In this document: positions 7,921 to 16,647 of the stretch, piece after piece
Layout: every line of letters starts with the position of its first letter
Numbering within the stretch: the first letter of the stretch is position 1
Virus record (IMG/VR): IMGVR_UViG_3300021472_000001
Span: 1 to 64,000 of that record
Origin: a virus
Strand: one strand, 5' to 3'
Length of the DNA stretch: 64,000 nucleotides
Translations under genes and position numbers: made by a program
The notes under the pieces: model-generated
Databases searched by the model: none
The model's input: the letters and a program-made list of their open reading frames with translations, nothing else
What the model was told of the DNA's origin: nothing

Positions 7921-9947
7921 TCTTCTCCTCCAATATATTTATTCAAGTCAGTTTGGGATAAAATATCCTCTATTTCTTTTAGAGGAGCGTAAAACCATTT
8001 ATTTAGGATGCTCTTATAATCTATTTCAGGAAGGTCATCAATTATATCCTCATGAATAGCCAAATAGCCGATAGAACTATCTTTGGTTGGGACAATAGGA
8101 AGCTTCTCGCCAGCATAATACGGTATCCGATACAATCGTAGTCTATTCTTAGCAGCCTTGAGATGAGAAGTTTGCACTTTAGGCGAAACCGAAGAGAGGC
8201 GTATCCATTCTGCTATATCCATTATGTTTTGCTTCTTTATTTCTTCCTGCACTCGAGACTTTAACTCTCGTAATTCTTTCCATTCATTCTTGAGTATATA
8301 CTCGTAAGCTGACATGAGAGCATTCCTGATATACATGGGACACGATGTTCTATTTACCACTGTTCCTGTTATTTTCAACTTGCCATCTTTTGTAATCCCG
8401 AAATAGTTCTTCTTTTTATCGTAAAGAAATAGAACGTCAAATTCCTTATCTATATCGAGATTAAACTCTTCTCCCCATGTTTTGTGTAATTCCTCATTTA
8501 GTTCATTCATAATCTTTATGGGCTCTGGATGAATTATCATTAGGGCATCAGTATCCCCAGCTAATATAGGAATGCCTCTGTCTTCTACTCGTTTCCAGAT
8601 GTAAGTTAGTAGCTTCCTCTCATAAGCAGTGACCTCAGCTGCCAGCTTTCTATTATAAAATCTCGACTTTGAATACCCGAGTATCCCTATGCAAGCATTG
8701 AGCAGGAACTTATACGAGGTGTTCCATATTTGACTCCGAGTGTCTCCTCGCTCTTTGTATAATTTCTTATATTCAAGCCTTCTTTCAAATAGTTCCCGAA
8801 TGGTCTCAGTAAGAATGCCTGGATTCCTTATGTCCCTATCAGGTGAGATATTAAAGTGCATGACTATGGACGGATAGAGCGAGGTAAAATCTAACACAGT
8901 AATACCTCGATGCAAACCTTTTTGAGGTTCTCGAACCAATGCACCCTTATATTTTTGATGCTTTACTCGTCCTTTATTGGGCAACACATACTTATTGTGA
9001 TATCGTTTTAGCAAATACGCTTCGATGATGCTACTCCTATTCATGATGTCTATGGTATTGAGAGGAACAAGATTTTGGAAAGAGAAGACCAACTGAGAAA
9101 GCTTCAGCTTCTCGTCTATTTCCTTTGTGAGGGTTACGTCCTCTATACAGTGAAGGAGTTCAGGCAAAGATGGGTCTTTCCTTCTTCCAAGCACAAGATA
9201 AGCAACGTGATCAAGGAAATACCGTCCTCCTCGTTCGCCAAACTCCCGATATGCTCTCATTAAGTCAAGAGGTTGGCTCTCTTCTATTGTCAACTCATCA
9301 TGATATTTGCGAAACACGCTTTTGTCTTTAGCACGATTATACATGTAAATTAAATCGAAGCGTGATGAATTCCATCCAATTATCACATCGAAATCTAATG
9401 TCTTACAAAACGAGAGGAAGGACCTTAGGAGTTCTTCATCGTTGTCAAACACAAAGGCTTTAACACCTTCTATCGCATAATCACGTAATACGAAAGGATA
9501 GTGTCGCTGGGTGAAATTATCATAAGCATCAATTACAGTGATAGGGAGAGGAGCATGCTCAGTATCGAGAGAACCATTTCCTCTCTCCACTTCGATATCA
9601 AAATAGAGTATTCTTCTATTCAATCCGAATGTTAAGCCTGAATCTATTAGGTAACGGGTCAAATATGGTATATCAGACTCCATGCTAAAACTAACATTTC
9701 GTTTTCCCTTTTCAAGGTCTTCTATTGAATTAAAAGAAATTTTATCTAATGGCTTATCGTCATAGGAAACAAAACCACTCTCCCGTGAGACGTGAGGAAA
9801 CTTCACTTCTTCATCTGGCTTTACATAAAAATAGGGATACTCTCCCTTTCGCACTGAATAAGCTACATTACGACCTTCCCTAAATTTTAACTTGACGGAG
9901 GGTCTTCTTTTCCGAGAACCAATTAAAGAAGCATTCACGAGTTCCAT
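7917..9947 (-). CDS. polB: Family B DNA polymerase
   Basis: 676 residues. The 3'-5' exonuclease motifs are Exo I YFDIEVE (Asp117, Glu119), Exo II WNSSRFD (near 195) and Exo III YFLDHVAY (near 245). Polymerase motif A is DFTSLYPS (353-360), motif B NACIGILGYSKSR (417-429) and motif C GDTDAL (464-469), so both active sites look intact. It is shorter than cellular PolB (about 775), with compact N-terminal and thumb regions, and has no intein. It is presumably the viral replicase, working with the primase at 12.6 kb. It starts right after the methyltransferase stop. Confidence 0.95.
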   Translation of the reverse strand: MELVNASLIGSRKRRPSVKLKFREGRNVAYSVRKGEYPYFYVKPDEEVKFPHVSRESGFVSYDDKPLDKISFNSIEDLEKGKRNVSFSMESDIPYLTRYLIDSGLTFGLNRRILYFDIEVERGNGSLDTEHAPLPITVIDAYDNFTQRHYPFVLRDYAIEGVKAFVFDNDEELLRSFLSFCKTLDFDVIIGWNSSRFDLIYMYNRAKDKSVFRKYHDELTIEESQPLDLMRAYREFGERGGRYFLDHVAYLVLGRRKDPSLPELLHCIEDVTLTKEIDEKLKLSQLVFSFQNLVPLNTIDIMNRSSIIEAYLLKRYHNKYVLPNKGRVKHQKYKGALVREPQKGLHRGITVLDFTSLYPSIVMHFNISPDRDIRNPGILTETIRELFERRLEYKKLYKERGDTRSQIWNTSYKFLLNACIGILGYSKSRFYNRKLAAEVTAYERKLLTYIWKRVEDRGIPILAGDTDALMIIHPEPIKIMNELNEELHKTWGEEFNLDIDKEFDVLFLYDKKKNYFGITKDGKLKITGTVVNRTSCPMYIRNALMSAYEYILKNEWKELRELKSRVQEEIKKQNIMDIAEWIRLSSVSPKVQTSHLKAAKNRLRLYRIPYYAGEKLPIVPTKDSSIGYLAIHEDIIDDLPEIDYKSILNKWFYAPLKEIEDILSQTDLNKYIGGEE

Positions 9948-9948
9948 T

Positions 9949-10659
9949 TCAAAACTCCTCTAAGCTCTTTTGATATTTATCTCGACCCAATACTCTCTCC
10001 TGAATCATCTCACAATAATGTTCGGAAATCTCAATACATATCCATCTGCGATTATGCTTCTCACATGCTACTGCGGTTACACCCGAACCTGCAAACGGGT
10101 CAAGTATTAATTCACCTTCTTTAGGACTGCCTCGCAATAATAACCTCTCCCAAAATTTGAGAGGCTTAGGACATGGATGGTTATACGATTGGTTTTCCAA
10201 ACCTGTTGCCTCTATAATATCGCTCCTCGCTCCAAGTCCTTGAGTTAAGTATGGGTCCTTGCCATACGCAAGTATCGGTTGCCATTGAGCAAATCCCCAC
10301 TTGCCTCTTGAATTCGTCGTTTTATATATCCAAGCGAGAATCCAGTATGGCTCTGGATAAAGAGAAATGTTAGTGATACCACAGGTGAGCAGGACAACCT
10401 TTGCTACTCGTTTAGCTTGTGGCATGAATTCCCGAATGAGAGGCTTGAGGTTCTCTTTGGTATCTTCATAATTATCGTATTGCTTCCCTAACGCGTAAGG
10501 AGGATCCGTCAATATTAAATCTACACATTTATCGGGAAGAGTCCTCATGATTTCAATACAGTCCCCGAGAAGCATCACTCCTTGATCTGTATGAAAATAA
10601 TGATATTTGCTATTTATTAGCCTTCGATATAATTTATCCCAATCAGTTTCCTCAGTCAT
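9949..10659 (-). CDS. DNA methyltransferase (DPPY type)
   Basis: 236 residues. Catalytic DPPY is near residue 52 (LILTDPPYALG) and the SAM-binding DPFAGSGVT near 190, so the catalytic motif comes first (beta-class order). It methylates adenine N6 or cytosine N4 in DNA. No restriction enzyme lies beside it, so it is an orphan that may protect viral DNA from host restriction. It is the first gene after repeat element C and precedes polB. Confidence 0.88.
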   Translation of the reverse strand: MTEETDWDKLYRRLINSKYHYFHTDQGVMLLGDCIEIMRTLPDKCVDLILTDPPYALGKQYDNYEDTKENLKPLIREFMPQAKRVAKVVLLTCGITNISLYPEPYWILAWIYKTTNSRGKWGFAQWQPILAYGKDPYLTQGLGARSDIIEATGLENQSYNHPCPKPLKFWERLLLRGSPKEGELILDPFAGSGVTAVACEKHNRRWICIEISEHYCEMIQERVLGRDKYQKSLEEF

Positions 10660-10673
10660 CTTGAAGTTCTCTC

Positions 10674-10782
10674 ATTTGCACATATTTAGCACAGAACAAA
10701 ACTTTTCATTTCGGATATATTTATATAGGCTTGAACAGAAAAATTTGCACTACGCTTATTTATGTGCATCTCATGAGAAATT
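10674..10782. repeat. Intergenic inverted-repeat promoter-like element, copy C
   Basis: Left end ATTTGCACATATTTAGC, right end TTTATGTGCATCTCATG. The core has the best TATA-like stretch of the family, CCTATATAAATATATCC on the minus strand, about 65 bp before the methyltransferase start codon. This copy is the clearest support for a promoter role. Confidence 0.75.
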
Positions 10783-10803
10783 TTCAATGTTTCATTGAAC
10801 ATA

Positions 10804-11037
10804 TCAGACTTGTCTAACACGAATCCCGTGAATAGACTTTAAAGCTTCTACTCGAGACTTCACCATTTCCTCATTATCTCCGACTACACGAACCCAAATA
10901 CAGTCCAAACGATCTCGTCGGTCTGCCAGTGTGTCCTTCCCGTCAAACCAGCTATCTATACTTAGAAGATAGAAGAGTCGAATCTTGCTAATCAGATCCG
11001 CAACATTAGCATAAAACTTTATCATGCTATCCATCAT
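10804..11037 (-). CDS. Hypothetical protein
   Basis: 77 residues. The N-terminus may start at the first or second of two adjacent ATGs. The C-terminal half (DCIWVRVVGDNEEMVKSRVEALKSI) resembles a small alpha/beta ferredoxin-like unit, but no family was recognised. It overlaps the preceding gene by 4 bp (ATGA) and ends just before repeat element C. Confidence 0.6.
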   Translation of the reverse strand: MMDSMIKFYANVADLISKIRLFYLLSIDSWFDGKDTLADRRDRLDCIWVRVVGDNEEMVKSRVEALKSIHGIRVRQV

Positions 11038-11207
11038 AAAGAGAGAAGGTCGAGTTTTTCATGTAATTCTTCGGGAGTTAATTCGCCATGCTTTCTTTGA
11101 AACTCTTCTACCTTCTTGGGAAGTTCTGGATCTGACCAAATCTCGTCCAGAGTCTTTTCTATTTCCCTTATCTTCTTCATCCTTTGGGATGCCATATCTT
11201 CTTTCAT
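11034..11207 (-). CDS. Small charged protein
   Basis: 57 residues from an ATG with a GGAGGGAG ribosome site nine bases upstream. Highly helical and charged (starts MKEDMASQRMKKIRE, ends LTPEELHEKLDLLSL). Coupled by ATGA overlap to the next gene. No family recognised. Confidence 0.55.
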   Translation of the reverse strand: MKEDMASQRMKKIREIEKTLDEIWSDPELPKKVEEFQRKHGELTPEELHEKLDLLSL

Positions 11208-11240
11208 TTCAATCTCCCTCCTTCTTAGAAAGACAATTTC

Positions 11241-12482
11241 TTAAAATCCTATCCTCTCTATCACAGAAGGTTCTCTTCCCAGTTTCGTCTGTGCAACTAA
11301 GGGCTTGAGTCTCTGATATGCTATCTCACAATATTCTTTGTTCAAGTCTATTTGAATGCTATTGAAACCCATTTGTTCAGCAACAACTCCGACTGTCCCT
11401 GTTCCTGCGAAAATATCCATTACAACTCCACTATCGTATCCAGCGTTACAATCATATCCCTTCCAGCCCAAAAAACGTTTAGCTGTTAGCCATCCCTTTT
11501 CTGGAACCTCTTGCATCACTACTCCCATGTCTTCTCTTGGTTTCTTATTACGCTTATTCTCACGAGGCTCTAATTGGATAGTCTCAAACTCCTTTATTTT
11601 CGGTCTTCCACACTTCCTACAAACGTATCGAGGACATCCAGCGAGAAGACAAGAAGACACAAGGCGAGTCGGGAACGCAGCGTAATGAGGTAAAGAAGAA
11701 GGCTCAAGATTAATGAACCACACGTTAGGACGATTAGCACCAGTCAATTCCCCTTGATTAACTCGCTCTGCGAAGTGCTGTGCTCCCGTGTGTTTAACGG
11801 CTCCTTGAACATCTCCCTTCGTTGGATTGTAAGCGTGCTTAACTCGTTCTTTTGTTGCTGCTTTGAGAGGAGTTCTAATTGCATCTTGGTCCCAGTAATA
11901 CCGAGGACTCTTTGTTAAAACATAAACGGGTTCGTAAGAAAAGGAACATCTATCTTTCGCAGATGTTGGCATACTTGAGCCAATAGTTGAATTAGTCTTA
12001 GAAATCCACAACCTCTTCGTCCAAATTACACGATCCCTGAGAATAAATCCTAACTCGTCTATACATCTAATAATAAATCTTTCGTTTTGAAGAGCCATGC
12101 ATTTAGATTTTACGCCTTCCTTTGTAATGTCAGCATAAAATTCAGCGGCACTCTTGCCTTTATATCTTAATTTATGCCCTTTGGGATAGTGTTCTGATTT
12201 GTGTCCTGTTCCCGTTCCACCATAACAATCTCCATGGTTCCAAAATATAACTCCCGTCTTTTTCAGAATTCGCTTCAATTCTCTCATTACATCTAATAAA
12301 TGCTCAATATATAAATCCAGCGTAGGTTCCAATCCTATCTCCTTAGCTTTATCTGGGTGATCATCAGGCAAATACGAGCGCAGAGACCAGTAGGGAGGTG
12401 AGGTAATAACTGTATCCACACTTTCGTCAGGCAACTTCTTTAGGACATCCAACACATGCCCACAAATTATCGTATGCTTCAT
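11241..12482 (-). CDS. DNA methyltransferase (TSPPYW type, probable cytosine-N4)
   Basis: 413 residues. Motif IV is TSPPYW near residue 30, typical of N4-cytosine methyltransferases, and the SAM-binding DIFAGTGTVG is near 365. A CRKC pair near 292 may help bind zinc or DNA. The roughly 330 residues between the two motifs would carry the target-recognition region. It overlaps a mini zinc-ribbon gene by 4 bp. Orphan; probably protects viral DNA or hides restriction sites. Confidence 0.88.
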   Translation of the reverse strand: MKHTIICGHVLDVLKKLPDESVDTVITSPPYWSLRSYLPDDHPDKAKEIGLEPTLDLYIEHLLDVMRELKRILKKTGVIFWNHGDCYGGTGTGHKSEHYPKGHKLRYKGKSAAEFYADITKEGVKSKCMALQNERFIIRCIDELGFILRDRVIWTKRLWISKTNSTIGSSMPTSAKDRCSFSYEPVYVLTKSPRYYWDQDAIRTPLKAATKERVKHAYNPTKGDVQGAVKHTGAQHFAERVNQGELTGANRPNVWFINLEPSSLPHYAAFPTRLVSSCLLAGCPRYVCRKCGRPKIKEFETIQLEPRENKRNKKPREDMGVVMQEVPEKGWLTAKRFLGWKGYDCNAGYDSGVVMDIFAGTGTVGVVAEQMGFNSIQIDLNKEYCEIAYQRLKPLVAQTKLGREPSVIERIGF

Positions 12483-12589
12483 TTCTGTTCGGGAATCTTG
12501 ATAAAGTAAAGGCTATAACAAAATGGACAATAAAAATAGCCACACTCCAATCTTACTAATTCCGAACCACAAACTGGACACTCTAACAT
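12479..12589 (-). CDS. Mini zinc-ribbon protein
   Basis: 36 residues with two perfect knuckles, CPVC (4-7) and CPFC (21-24): a minimal zinc ribbon. It overlaps the primase stop upstream and the methyltransferase start downstream (ATGA), so it is embedded in the operon. It could be an accessory DNA-binding or protein-binding module of the primase or methyltransferase. Confidence 0.6.
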   Translation of the reverse strand: MLECPVCGSELVRLECGYFYCPFCYSLYFIKIPEQK

Positions 12590-13434
12590 TTGTGCTTTCT
12601 CCACTTACATAATTTAGGAATGCAATATCCCTGTTTCCTAATAGTGCCACATGACGGGATTTTATAATTTTTGTTCCGTATCTGGTTAATTTGATACGCT
12701 GTCATCTCCTCATCCCAGTCTTCCCAGCAATAACTCTTTGCCTCCTCAATCATCTCTGTATCACTCTTGCCCTGAGCTATTCTTAGTGCTGCCCACCCAA
12801 ACCTTATGAACTGTGATGGATGTCTTTCCCTAATGAAATATTCAATGCAAGGACGATAGAGTTCTTGAGGAATATCTTGAGGAATAGAATGAAACACGTG
12901 AATCTCTTCTCCATTAAGCAAATCAAACGGATTCACAAACTTGGTTATTTTCTGTTTTATGATTCTTACTCGGCGATTCAATTCTGGATAATAACTCCCT
13001 GGAAGACGTGCCAAGCCATTAACTATACCATCGGTGATATCGTCATAATGCTCAATGCCAACAGAATCTATAACATAATCAGAAATGCATCGAAATGCAT
13101 TAGAATCCATTGCAACAGGTGAAAGATGAATATAAAAATGATAACCTCTTTTTGGTTCTGCTATGGTAAAAGAGAGATTATGATATTTAGCAAAATCCTC
13201 AAGTTTCGTTATCTCCCGTTCTGCTGTATTCTTTTTGCAATCGAAATCATAAAAGAGATACAAGGGGAATGCTCGCCTATCTTGAAACATACTGATGCTT
13301 CCATATAGAGGCTCTTTTTTCATTAGATATTTCGTGATTTCAGAAGACGAATAGACTGGGAATTGTTTGAGGTCTGCTTTTGCTATCCTACGATAATAGC
13401 CGTGAGGAGTGTAATAGAACAATCCGTAATTCAT
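12583..13434 (-). CDS. Archaeo-eukaryotic-type primase
   Basis: 283 residues. The catalytic DxD of the AEP fold is in LYLFYDFDCKK (Asp near 63 and 65) and the nucleotide-binding RGYHFYIH follows near 95-102. The C-terminus has a Cys cluster, SCGTIRKQGYC then LC, like the C-terminal metal-binding tail of many viral and plasmid AEP primases. It would make primers for PolB. It is not fused to a helicase, and I recognise no replicative helicase in the window, so that may be a host protein or lie outside. Confidence 0.82.
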   Translation of the reverse strand: MNYGLFYYTPHGYYRRIAKADLKQFPVYSSSEITKYLMKKEPLYGSISMFQDRRAFPLYLFYDFDCKKNTAEREITKLEDFAKYHNLSFTIAEPKRGYHFYIHLSPVAMDSNAFRCISDYVIDSVGIEHYDDITDGIVNGLARLPGSYYPELNRRVRIIKQKITKFVNPFDLLNGEEIHVFHSIPQDIPQELYRPCIEYFIRERHPSQFIRFGWAALRIAQGKSDTEMIEEAKSYCWEDWDEEMTAYQINQIRNKNYKIPSCGTIRKQGYCIPKLCKWRKHKC

Positions 13435-13446
13435 TGGAAATGTGAT

Positions 13447-14109
13447 TCATATTCCGCCCTTTACAACGAATGTTCCTAAATTATCAGCGACATCCTCAGC
13501 TGAGTCTAAGACCTGTTCTAATCTTTCAAGTATCTCTAAAAGAAGTAATCGCTCACCTTCGTCTCTGAAGTCTCGTCTGACTAAACGAAGAAGCCAGTCT
13601 CTGTATAGCTCATCACCTCTATGTTCGCAATAATTGATACCTTCAATACGCTTCTCAAGTTCCTCTTGATTTTTCACGACATCAGAAAGGAGGACAACCG
13701 AAGTATAAATATCTAAGATAGTCAATTCAAAAACGGGCACAAACTCATTCTTCATCAATAAAGCGAGAGAATTCGGCTCTATATTCGCTATCCTCCATGC
13801 AGAGCCCTCTACATTATCAATGATGTTATCGAGATTGTGTAAGAACACTTGAATGTCTCCTTTTTCTTCCGTTACTCTTGTGTGATCGCAGAGAAGTGTT
13901 ACATTTAAATCATGAATTTTCTTGTCTGCTTCTTCTTCTAACACCTTAATCCTCTCCGCTGTTTTTAGTGGATGTTCATCCTCTCCTAAACGCTTCAAAG
14001 CGTCTATACTCTTCTCGATTATTACAACTAAATCTTGAATTGATTGAAGATACATTTCTGTTCTTCTCGGCACGAAATACTTTGTGAATGAAAACACTCT
14101 CTTTAGCAT
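13447..14109 (-). CDS. PhoU-like / DUF47 family protein
   Basis: 220 all-helical residues. The stretches HNLDNIIDNVEG (near 90) and ILERLEQVLDSAEDVADNL (near 195), ending in VVKGG, match the DUF47 family, a PhoU relative usually encoded next to PiT phosphate transporters. Acidic residues in both repeats would bind metal. No transporter is encoded here. In a virus it may adjust host phosphate uptake, a possible auxiliary metabolic gene. It overlaps the methyltransferase upstream by 7 bp. Confidence 0.72.
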   Translation of the reverse strand: MLKRVFSFTKYFVPRRTEMYLQSIQDLVVIIEKSIDALKRLGEDEHPLKTAERIKVLEEEADKKIHDLNVTLLCDHTRVTEEKGDIQVFLHNLDNIIDNVEGSAWRIANIEPNSLALLMKNEFVPVFELTILDIYTSVVLLSDVVKNQEELEKRIEGINYCEHRGDELYRDWLLRLVRRDFRDEGERLLLLEILERLEQVLDSAEDVADNLGTFVVKGGI

Positions 14110-14903
14110 TTAATTTCTCTCACCTCTCCCGGATTTATAAATAACTTTCCTTTCTTCACCTCTTCCTTTAATCTTTTCAATCCTAATTTATAATAAGCCA
14201 AATCTTTCTCTATTGCTATTGAGTTCCTTCCAAGAGACTCTGCTACTACGCTCGTGGTAAACATTCCCGCAAACGGGTCTAATACTATATCGCCGGGAAA
14301 GCTCCAATACTCCATAAGTTCTCTTATCACTTTGCGAGGCTTGAGAGTAGGGTGGTTATACCTTCTTCGTTCGTCTCCAGTAGAAGGTGTAGCAAAAATA
14401 TAATCTGGATGCTCTTTAAGAGACTTATTAAAATGATGTTTGTTTCCTTTCTGACGAGTTGCGATTATAAAGCACATCGATGCGTTACACCAAACGTTAC
14501 TTCTAAACATTGGGAGATAAGAAGGAGAAATCCAGACTCCTATATTACGAATATGACTTCCTTCTTTCTCTATCACCTGCATTGTCTGCTCAGCTAACCG
14601 CTTACCCGTAAATGTTATGAGGACACCACTTCGTTCCTTCAATATCGGTAAAGCGAGAGGAATCCAATCCTCTGGGAATATTTCATTCTTATCCCATTGA
14701 CCAAAATCTAATGAATACTTCCGATTGTCCATATTGAGAGTTGTTTCTTGAGAAATGTTAAAGGGTGGATCGGTTAGAATCAAATCTACGAAGTCCTTAG
14801 GCAATAAAGAAAGTATTTTACGACAATCTCCGTGAATGACATAATGTCTGATTTTATCTTTTGGGAATTCCAGCTCTATCATCTTCCTCATAAAAGAAAT
14901 CAT
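14103..14903 (-). CDS. DNA methyltransferase (DPPF type)
   Basis: 266 residues. Catalytic DPPF is in LILTDPPFNIS near residue 45, and SAM-binding DPFAGMFTTSV is near 208. Third orphan methyltransferase of the window, different in sequence from the other two, so its target site is probably different. The start is uncertain: ATGs at 14903, 14891 and 14882 are all possible; the last gives an MIELEF start. It overlaps the XPF-like nuclease gene. Confidence 0.86.
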   Translation of the reverse strand: MISFMRKMIELEFPKDKIRHYVIHGDCRKILSLLPKDFVDLILTDPPFNISQETTLNMDNRKYSLDFGQWDKNEIFPEDWIPLALPILKERSGVLITFTGKRLAEQTMQVIEKEGSHIRNIGVWISPSYLPMFRSNVWCNASMCFIIATRQKGNKHHFNKSLKEHPDYIFATPSTGDERRRYNHPTLKPRKVIRELMEYWSFPGDIVLDPFAGMFTTSVVAESLGRNSIAIEKDLAYYKLGLKRLKEEVKKGKLFINPGEVREIKC

Positions 14904-15507
14904 GGATGCGTTTCTTGACAGGAGTATCTGCCTCTCTTGACTCTTCTATGACTTTTATGAGGCTCTTGGATTCCTTTAGGAGGTTCTCAGCTGTAACATT
15001 ACCAATACGAGGAACACACATTAGGCATGCTACTCGTAGTGAATGAAGATTGGCATTGCTTTTGGATACTTTCAAGTCCGCTGTTCTTGGCGGTGAGACT
15101 TTCTGCTTCTTTTCTATCATCATAGCAAGATATTTGAATGCACTATTCAGCTTTGCAAACTCAACGATAGGAATGCCCATCATCATGACTGAAATCTTAG
15201 AACCCTCCACCATTGAATTTGTTATGCCTCGTCGTGAGATTGTTTCTCTCCAACTGAATTCATCACCTTCAAGCAATAAAAAGGGATGAGCATAATTAGT
15301 TTTCATTACATATAAATTTGTCCAAAATGAGGGACGTCTTGCTGAGGTGATGAAATCAGATGGAGTCTTCCTCTCAATTATGATGTCCTCGTATTGAATG
15401 TCTCCCACTTCAAGTTTGCTTCGCCTGACCTTAGTGTCCTTTAGTGTTTGAACTGCTATTTCATATACATGCTTGGGCTCTCTTGTATCAACTATAACCT
15501 CACTCAT
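14854..15507 (-). CDS. XPF/ERCC4-family structure-specific nuclease
   Basis: 217 residues. N-terminal ERCC4 nuclease domain with DTREP (7-11), GDIQ (38-41) and the catalytic IERKTPSDF (47-55), matching the GDx(n)ERKx3D signature. The C-terminal part, with VPRIGNVTAENLL near 170-180, is a helix-hairpin-helix DNA-binding unit. No helicase domain, like the short archaeal or Mus81-type enzymes. It would cut branched or flap DNA during replication and recombination with the RecA-fold ATPase and DHH protein in the same operon. Confidence 0.88.
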   Translation of the reverse strand: MSEVIVDTREPKHVYEIAVQTLKDTKVRRSKLEVGDIQYEDIIIERKTPSDFITSARRPSFWTNLYVMKTNYAHPFLLLEGDEFSWRETISRRGITNSMVEGSKISVMMMGIPIVEFAKLNSAFKYLAMMIEKKQKVSPPRTADLKVSKSNANLHSLRVACLMCVPRIGNVTAENLLKESKSLIKVIEESREADTPVKKRIHDFFYEEDDRAGIPKR

Positions 15508-15845
15508 CTATACATCGGGTCTGGTTTAGGAGTAGAATTAGAAGGAGGAGTCACATTAGGAATATCATCAAAAGTGAATAGCTCGTCTAATGCCTCATCC
15601 TCCTCAAACAACTCTTCTATTAGTTCCTCTAAGAAATTATCAATCGCATCATTTTTCGTTTCTATGTCAAGGTCATTTGTGAGTTCTTCTAAACAGAGAA
15701 GTAATGCTGCTCTTGCAATTGTAGGATTAGTTTTTTTCAGTCTCGAAAGAATAGAATTTGCTAATTTCTTAGCTGAACTTGTCTTTTCTTTAGAAGTAAT
15801 GACTGTGCCGATGGCAGCACTCACCTTTTCTAAATCAACTTTCAT
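15504..15845 (-). CDS. Acidic hypothetical protein
   Basis: 113 residues from the ATG at 15845, which has a GAGGT site at good spacing; an upstream ATG inside the previous gene lacks one. Helical, with a strongly acidic stretch (EELIEELFEEDEALDELF) followed by a short Pro-rich tail. Between recombination genes, so it may be an accessory or DNA-mimic protein. Not recognised. Confidence 0.6.
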   Translation of the reverse strand: MKVDLEKVSAAIGTVITSKEKTSSAKKLANSILSRLKKTNPTIARAALLLCLEELTNDLDIETKNDAIDNFLEELIEELFEEDEALDELFTFDDIPNVTPPSNSTPKPDPMYR

Positions 15846-15876
15846 TCCAATTACCTCACATCGTTCATCACTCGAA

Positions 15877-16647
15877 TTATACAAAGCCATAATCCTTCTT
15901 TAGAGGTAGTTGATGCCATTTACTCTCCAGCTTGCCTAAATATCGTCTTCTTCTTATCTGCTTATATAGTGTCTTCTCGTCTGTTTCAACCTTAAATGAG
16001 GGAGTTCGCATTTGAAGGACATACTTGGCGTTGTAAGCCAGAGTGTCTCCTCCCCAGATTCTCCCCTCATCGAACTTATTCGCTTTATCCTGAGACTGAT
16101 GCGAAACCACTATAATGGCAATATCAGTTTCATCGAGAATTAGGGAGAGTTGACCGAGTATTCGTGAGATAACATCAGCTCTGGCACCGAAGTTCTGACG
16201 TGCGCTTCCTATTGCACCTTTAATGGGTGTAGTTATTGAATCAAGCACCAAGACTTGAGACTTGTGCTGTTTGATATATTCAAGGACAGGAAATCTCTCT
16301 GTGGCAGAAATGTTACTCTCAACTTTACCTGCTTTGCCCTCACTTCCTTTCGTTATCAGCTGAATGTTTAAGCCCAGTGCATTTCCTAAAGAATAGAGAG
16401 ATCGACAGTTTAACTGAAATGGCTGATAGAACTTCTCTCCGAATCGAGGCTGGAGGAAAGTGGTAAATGCTTTAGGGTCTCCTATTTCAGTATTGATTAT
16501 CACGCTGTTCTGCTGACACGCTAATTGATACGCTAATAAGGACTTGCCTGAGTTGGGACCGCCGAAGAGGAAAAGCATTTCATTTTGCGTCAATCCTCCG
16601 TCAACTAATCCGTCAACCACTTTTGAATCAAACTTGAACATTTCCAC
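15877..16647 (-). CDS. RadA/RadB-like RecA-superfamily ATPase
   Basis: 256 residues. Walker A GGPNSGKS (near 29-36), Walker B VLVLDS (near 120), and SHQSQDK after a hydrophobic strand (near 175). It lacks the N-terminal helix-hairpin-helix domain of RadA, so it resembles RadB or viral UvsX-like minimal recombinases. It would support strand exchange or regulate recombination. Start is GTG at 16647 or ATG at 16641; the GGAG in the preceding codons favours the ATG. Confidence 0.82.
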   Translation of the reverse strand: MEMFKFDSKVVDGLVDGGLTQNEMLFLFGGPNSGKSLLAYQLACQQNSVIINTEIGDPKAFTTFLQPRFGEKFYQPFQLNCRSLYSLGNALGLNIQLITKGSEGKAGKVESNISATERFPVLEYIKQHKSQVLVLDSITTPIKGAIGSARQNFGARADVISRILGQLSLILDETDIAIIVVSHQSQDKANKFDEGRIWGGDTLAYNAKYVLQMRTPSFKVETDEKTLYKQIRRRRYLGKLESKWHQLPLKKDYGFV

